A stretch of 10,062 nucleotides of DNA from an uncultured Opitutaceae bacterium (GTDB taxonomy: Bacteria; Verrucomicrobiota; Verrucomicrobiae; Opitutales; Opitutaceae): assembly GCA_946482625.1 (NCBI GenBank), contig CAMLSH010000094.1, positions 1 to 10,062 on the forward strand, written 5' to 3'. The notes beneath the pieces were generated by a model. The model did not search any database. It saw nothing but the letters and a program-made list of their open reading frames with translations, and was not told the origin of the DNA. A program made the translations under genes and the position numbers. Positions within the stretch are counted from its first letter, which is position 1. Every line of letters starts with the position of its first letter. Of this stretch, positions 7,843 to 10,062 are shown piece by piece.

Positions 7843-8073
7843 ATGAGTGATGATGGGCAAATTGTTTTAATGCCCCGATACGGCCCCCGTTTCTTTTACA
7901 TCACCTCGGTATTGTTCGGGGTCTGCTCAGTGATCATTGGAGTAGCTGCTTTCACTAGCTTCCTCGGAGGAAAATACGTGACAGGTTTTGTTTGCGCGGG
8001 ATTGTTTCTGCTCCTCGCCTTTGTCGCTTGGGATTCTGCCAGGCGCGCGTCTTTTCTGAAACGACAACGCTAG
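7843..8073 (+). CDS. Small two-TM membrane protein of unknown function
   Basis: 76 residues from ATG 7843; an in-frame TTG at 7834 would add three. Two hydrophobic helices are visible, about residues 18-38 (FYITSVLFGVCSVIIGVAAF) and 45-64 (YVTGFVCAGLFLLLAFVAW), joined by a short loop with Gly-Gly-Lys. The C-terminus is basic (RRASFLKRQR), which suggests it faces the cytoplasm, with the N-terminus also inside. I do not recognise a family. Its codons are visibly less GC-biased than those of all neighbours (many third-position A/T, such as ATT GTT TTA and GGA GTA GCT GCT), which argues for a different origin or relaxed selection. That it is a real gene rests on the hydrophobic pattern and position, not homology. 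Its TAG stop overlaps the stop of the opposite-strand hydrolase. Confidence 0.62.
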   Translation: MSDDGQIVLMPRYGPRFFYITSVLFGVCSVIIGVAAFTSFLGGKYVTGFVCAGLFLLLAFVAWDSARRASFLKRQR

Positions 8074-9311
8074 TTTCTTAACTCCACTGACTGGTCTTTG
8101 TCATAGGAGCGGATGTGGATTTCGTCGCCGACTTTGAGATAGGCGGTTTTGGCGGCGTTTTCGAAATTTCGCGCGAGCCAGAAGAAGCCGTCGGCGTTGG
8201 GGAAGGCGACCCACTCGCCGCGTTTCACGGCGGAGAAATCGCGGCCGAACATCACGCGGCGCGGGGCGTCGTCGCGGACGGTGAGCTGGAACCAGGCGTT
8301 GCGGGCGATGCCGGCGGAGGCGAAGTCGGCGGGCTGGGCGTTGAGCGCGACGTTCCCATAGACGGCGGTGACCTCCGTCACGCGAGTCGTGAAGCCGCGT
8401 CGGTCGTCGTCGAAGGTGACGAGCGAGGGTTGCGGCTCGGGTTCGTGGGTAACGTCGAAGAACTCGGCACCTTCGGCGGGTTTCGGGAGTGAGGAAGCGC
8501 CGGACTCGATCCAGGCGTTGAGCGCGCGGAGGGCGGCGAGGCGTTCGTGCTGGTTCACGTTGACGTGTCCGTCGCGGCTGACGCGGAAGAGCACGGGCGG
8601 AACCGGGCGGTGTTCGATCGTGAGTTGTGCGAGTGGGGCGAGGTAGTTTTTCGGGCCGCTGAGTTCGGAGCGATTGGTGAGGAAAATGAGCGGGGTTTTG
8701 GTGCCGAAATGGAGGCCGAGGGTGCCGCCGGGTTCGCGGGCGCTGAGGGCGGCGCCGACCGCGACGCAGCCGTGGTATTTGGGGAAATCGCCGGGCGGTT
8801 GTTCGGCGATGATGGCGGCGATAAGGCCTCCCATGGAGTCGCCTTCGACGATGACGCGTTTGGGTTCGCCGTAGGTATTGGCGATGTGGGCACGGAGGTT
8901 TTCGAGGTCGGCGACGGCGTCGGCGATGATGATGCCGTTGCGACGGTAGCTGGTCTTGGCGATCATCCAGCCTTCGTCACGGAGAGTTCGATACGCGAGG
9001 TGCTCGGGGTTGAGATCGGCGACGAGGGGGTCGGTCTCGGAGCGGAGTCCGTGGGCGATAAGGAGGAGAAAGCCGTTCCACGCGATGGGGCGGGCGATGG
9101 TGAATTTGGCGCCGGCTTCGAGTTCGCCTTCGTCGAGGGGCGGGAGGGCGGCGGGCTTGGGCGCGGGTTTCGAGGAGGGTTTAGCTGGCGGTTTGGGCGA
9201 GGGGGATTTTTGGGTCTCGCGAAGGGGCGAAGATTGCGAAAGGGCGACGGGGAAAGCGGGCGCGAGAGCGAGCGTGAGCGCAGCGGTGAGGAGAGCGGCG
9301 AGGCGCAGCAT
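8070..9311 (-). CDS. Secreted alpha/beta hydrolase with C-terminal SAM_HAT_C-like domain
   Basis: 413 residues. Residues 1-25 form a signal peptide (MLRLAALLTAALTLALAPAF, probable cleavage near ALSQ), followed by a Pro/Lys/Ser-rich linker (about 36-58) and an alpha/beta hydrolase core (about 60-275) with nucleophile elbow GDSMGG, Ser159, and a likely catalytic His249 in RDGHVNV. The acid residue was not placed with certainty. Residues about 305-403 do not look like part of the hydrolase: VTEVTAVYGNVALNA (311-325), then RDFSAVKRGEWVAFPNADG (357-375), then LARNFENAAKTAYLKVGDEIHI (379-400). These match in order the pattern of the C-terminal domain of SAM hydroxide adenosyltransferases and fluorinase (…GN…N…, GE…NS.G…, …N..NAA…GD.I.V). 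The ATG at 9311 was chosen because it begins the signal peptide; an open frame continues 23 codons upstream (from 9380) through a palindromic repeat, which argues against that start. Substrate unknown; location periplasmic or extracellular. It lies downstream of rhaB on the same strand. Confidence 0.8.
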   Translation of the reverse strand: MLRLAALLTAALTLALAPAFPVALSQSSPLRETQKSPSPKPPAKPSSKPAPKPAALPPLDEGELEAGAKFTIARPIAWNGFLLLIAHGLRSETDPLVADLNPEHLAYRTLRDEGWMIAKTSYRRNGIIIADAVADLENLRAHIANTYGEPKRVIVEGDSMGGLIAAIIAEQPPGDFPKYHGCVAVGAALSAREPGGTLGLHFGTKTPLIFLTNRSELSGPKNYLAPLAQLTIEHRPVPPVLFRVSRDGHVNVNQHERLAALRALNAWIESGASSLPKPAEGAEFFDVTHEPEPQPSLVTFDDDRRGFTTRVTEVTAVYGNVALNAQPADFASAGIARNAWFQLTVRDDAPRRVMFGRDFSAVKRGEWVAFPNADGFFWLARNFENAAKTAYLKVGDEIHIRSYDKDQSVELRN

Positions 9312-9362
9312 GGTCGAAAGTTTGGGCGCGGGATGCGGCGTTTGGCGAGGGCCAGAAAAGAA

Positions 9363-9402
9363 ATAGGTCCTATAGGTCATCCATGGGATCTATAGGACCT
9401 AT
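9363..9402. repeat. Palindromic element built on CCTATAGG units
   Basis: Left arm 9363-9378 (ATAGGTCCTATAGGTC) and right arm 9387-9402 (GATCTATAGGACCTAT) are reverse complements except for one position, which is a G-T pair. The outer 12 bases are perfect. An 8-base loop contains CCATGG. The left arm is itself two 9-base units, ATAGGTCCT and ATAGGTCAT, and contains the 8-base palindrome CCTATAGG (9369-9376). The element lies 52 bases upstream of the alpha/beta hydrolase start. It is AT-richer than its surroundings. It may be a dispersed repeat or a regulatory hairpin in the leader; a search for copies would decide. Confidence 0.75.
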
Positions 9403-9457
9403 GGAAATGGATCGGCTTGAATGGAGCGCGAGGCTACCGGAAAGACGGAGTCGAACC

Positions 9458-9479
9458 GGCGCGTTAAGGATAACGCGCC
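9458..9479. repeat. Hairpin just downstream of the rhamnulokinase stop
   Basis: Perfect 9-base arms GGCGCGTTA (9458-9466) and TAACGCGCC (9471-9479) flank a 4-base loop. It lies 15 bases beyond the stop codon of the rhamnulokinase gene. No T-tract follows in that direction, so a classical intrinsic terminator is not supported, although the hairpin could still stabilise the mRNA end. It may be a dispersed repeat. Confidence 0.75.
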
Positions 9480-9494
9480 CTACCTCGGAGCAGA

Positions 9495-10062
9495 TCAGCG
9501 TTTCGGCGTGTAGGTCGTCTGCTTGAGCGTGGCGCCTAGGAGGCGGCGGAAGGTTTTGAGGTCTTTCACGGCGCGCAGGGAGATGAGCTGGCTCGCGAGA
9601 TTTCCCACGGCAGTGCCTTCGAGGCTGAAGGAGATGACGGGCACTCCCGATGCGTTGGCGGTGGATTGGCAGAGGAGGCGGTTTTTGGAGCCGCCGCCGA
9701 CCATGAGTATGCGCTTAAACGTGCGGCCGGTCATGCGCTCGAAGGCGGCTTTGGCCTCGGCGTGGCCCTGGCCGAGGGAGTCGCAGATGAGGCGGACGTA
9801 GGCGGGGAGATTTTTCGGGGCTGGGGCCCGGCGTTTTTTGAGGTGGGCGTCGATCGCGGCTTTCATCGACGGCGGATTCGCGAAGGCGGCGTCGTTGACG
9901 TCCAGAAGGGTTTTGGGCGCGGGGAGTTTTTCGGCGGCGGTGATGAGGGCGGCCCATTCTTTGTCGTTCTTGGGGCGGTCGCTGAAGGACTTCATGACAC
10001 CTTCGACGAGCCAGAGGCCGATGACGTTTTTGAGCGGGCGGTAGCGGCCGTCGCCGATGCGT
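9495..10062 (-). CDS. rhaB: Rhamnulokinase (RhaB), C-terminal part, 5' end outside window
   Basis: The frame is open to the right edge; 188 codons plus the TGA stop at 9495-9497 are visible. Hand translation upstream of the internal Met at 9995 gives GDGRYRPLKNVIGLWLVEGV, which lines up with the GRYRVLKNIMGLWL segment of E. coli RhaB. Further matches are an ANPPSM segment resembling INPETM, CDSLGQGHAEA resembling FDSLALLYADV, the FGGY-kinase C-terminal motif MVGGGSKNRLL (about 9675-9704), and the end KDLKTFRRLLGATLKQTTYTP, close to the RhaB C-terminus. RhaB phosphorylates L-rhamnulose to rhamnulose-1-phosphate in the cytoplasm during rhamnose catabolism. Other FGGY kinases (xylulokinase, fuculokinase) fit less well because of the GRYRxLKN segment. 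Neighbouring rha genes would lie beyond the window. Confidence 0.88.
   Translation of the reverse strand, partial: RIGDGRYRPLKNVIGLWLVEGVMKSFSDRPKNDKEWAALITAAEKLPAPKTLLDVNDAAFANPPSMKAAIDAHLKKRRAPAPKNLPAYVRLICDSLGQGHAEAKAAFERMTGRTFKRILMVGGGSKNRLLCQSTANASGVPVISFSLEGTAVGNLASQLISLRAVKDLKTFRRLLGATLKQTTYTPKR

Noticed and set aside
9312..9380. 23-codon N-terminal extension of the alpha/beta hydrolase
   Set aside because: It runs into the palindromic repeat and precedes a normal signal peptide that begins with its own Met at 9311.
9420..9494. Complete tRNA gene on the minus strand
   Set aside because: Only a T-arm-like string is present. No matching acceptor 5' strand, D-arm or anticodon arm, and no CCA, could be found; the upstream bases form a different hairpin.

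Overview
The window is GC-rich bacterial chromosome with long genes on both strands and almost no recognisable Shine-Dalgarno sequences. Gene content (envelope polysaccharide ligase, rhamnose catabolism, BvgS-like hybrid kinase, Tat-exported hydrolase) and the intergenic repeats suggest a Gram-negative environmental bacterium. I favour Verrucomicrobiota, Opitutaceae-like, but this is a style-based inference. No phage, plasmid, IS, CRISPR or rRNA/tRNA gene is visible, and no toxin or classical defence gene.

Layout. (1) 1-1349, minus: a circularly permuted ATP-grasp protein that runs off the left edge. (2) 1479-2990, plus: an O-antigen-ligase-like polytopic membrane protein, divergent from (1) across a spacer holding a strong palindrome. 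(3) 3064-6033, minus: a 989-residue hybrid sensor kinase (periplasmic SBP-type sensor, TM, two PAS, HisKA, HATPase, REC), convergent with (2). (4) 6169-7113, plus: a Tat-signal metallo-beta-lactamase-fold hydrolase, divergent from the kinase. (5) 7207-7806, plus: a YqaB/beta-phosphoglucomutase-like HAD phosphatase. (6) 7843-8073, plus: a 76-residue two-TM protein with codon use unlike its neighbours; its stop overlaps the stop of (7) on the other strand. (7) 8070-9311, minus: a secreted alpha/beta hydrolase whose C-terminal ~110 residues resemble the C-terminal domain of SAM hydroxide adenosyltransferases/fluorinase. (8) 9495-10062, minus: the C-terminal part of rhamnulokinase (RhaB), running off the right edge. 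Between (7) and (8) lie two palindromic elements that look like dispersed repeats.

How the genes work together. There is no single obvious pathway. Genes 4-6 could be one transcript (gaps of 93 and 36 bases). Gene 7 follows rhaB on the same strand after 183 bases and may or may not be co-transcribed. The most unusual items are the apparent alpha/beta hydrolase-SAM_HAT_C fusion, the ATP-grasp gene (a family known from poorly understood peptide-ligation loci), and the paired palindromic elements at 9363-9402 and 9458-9479.
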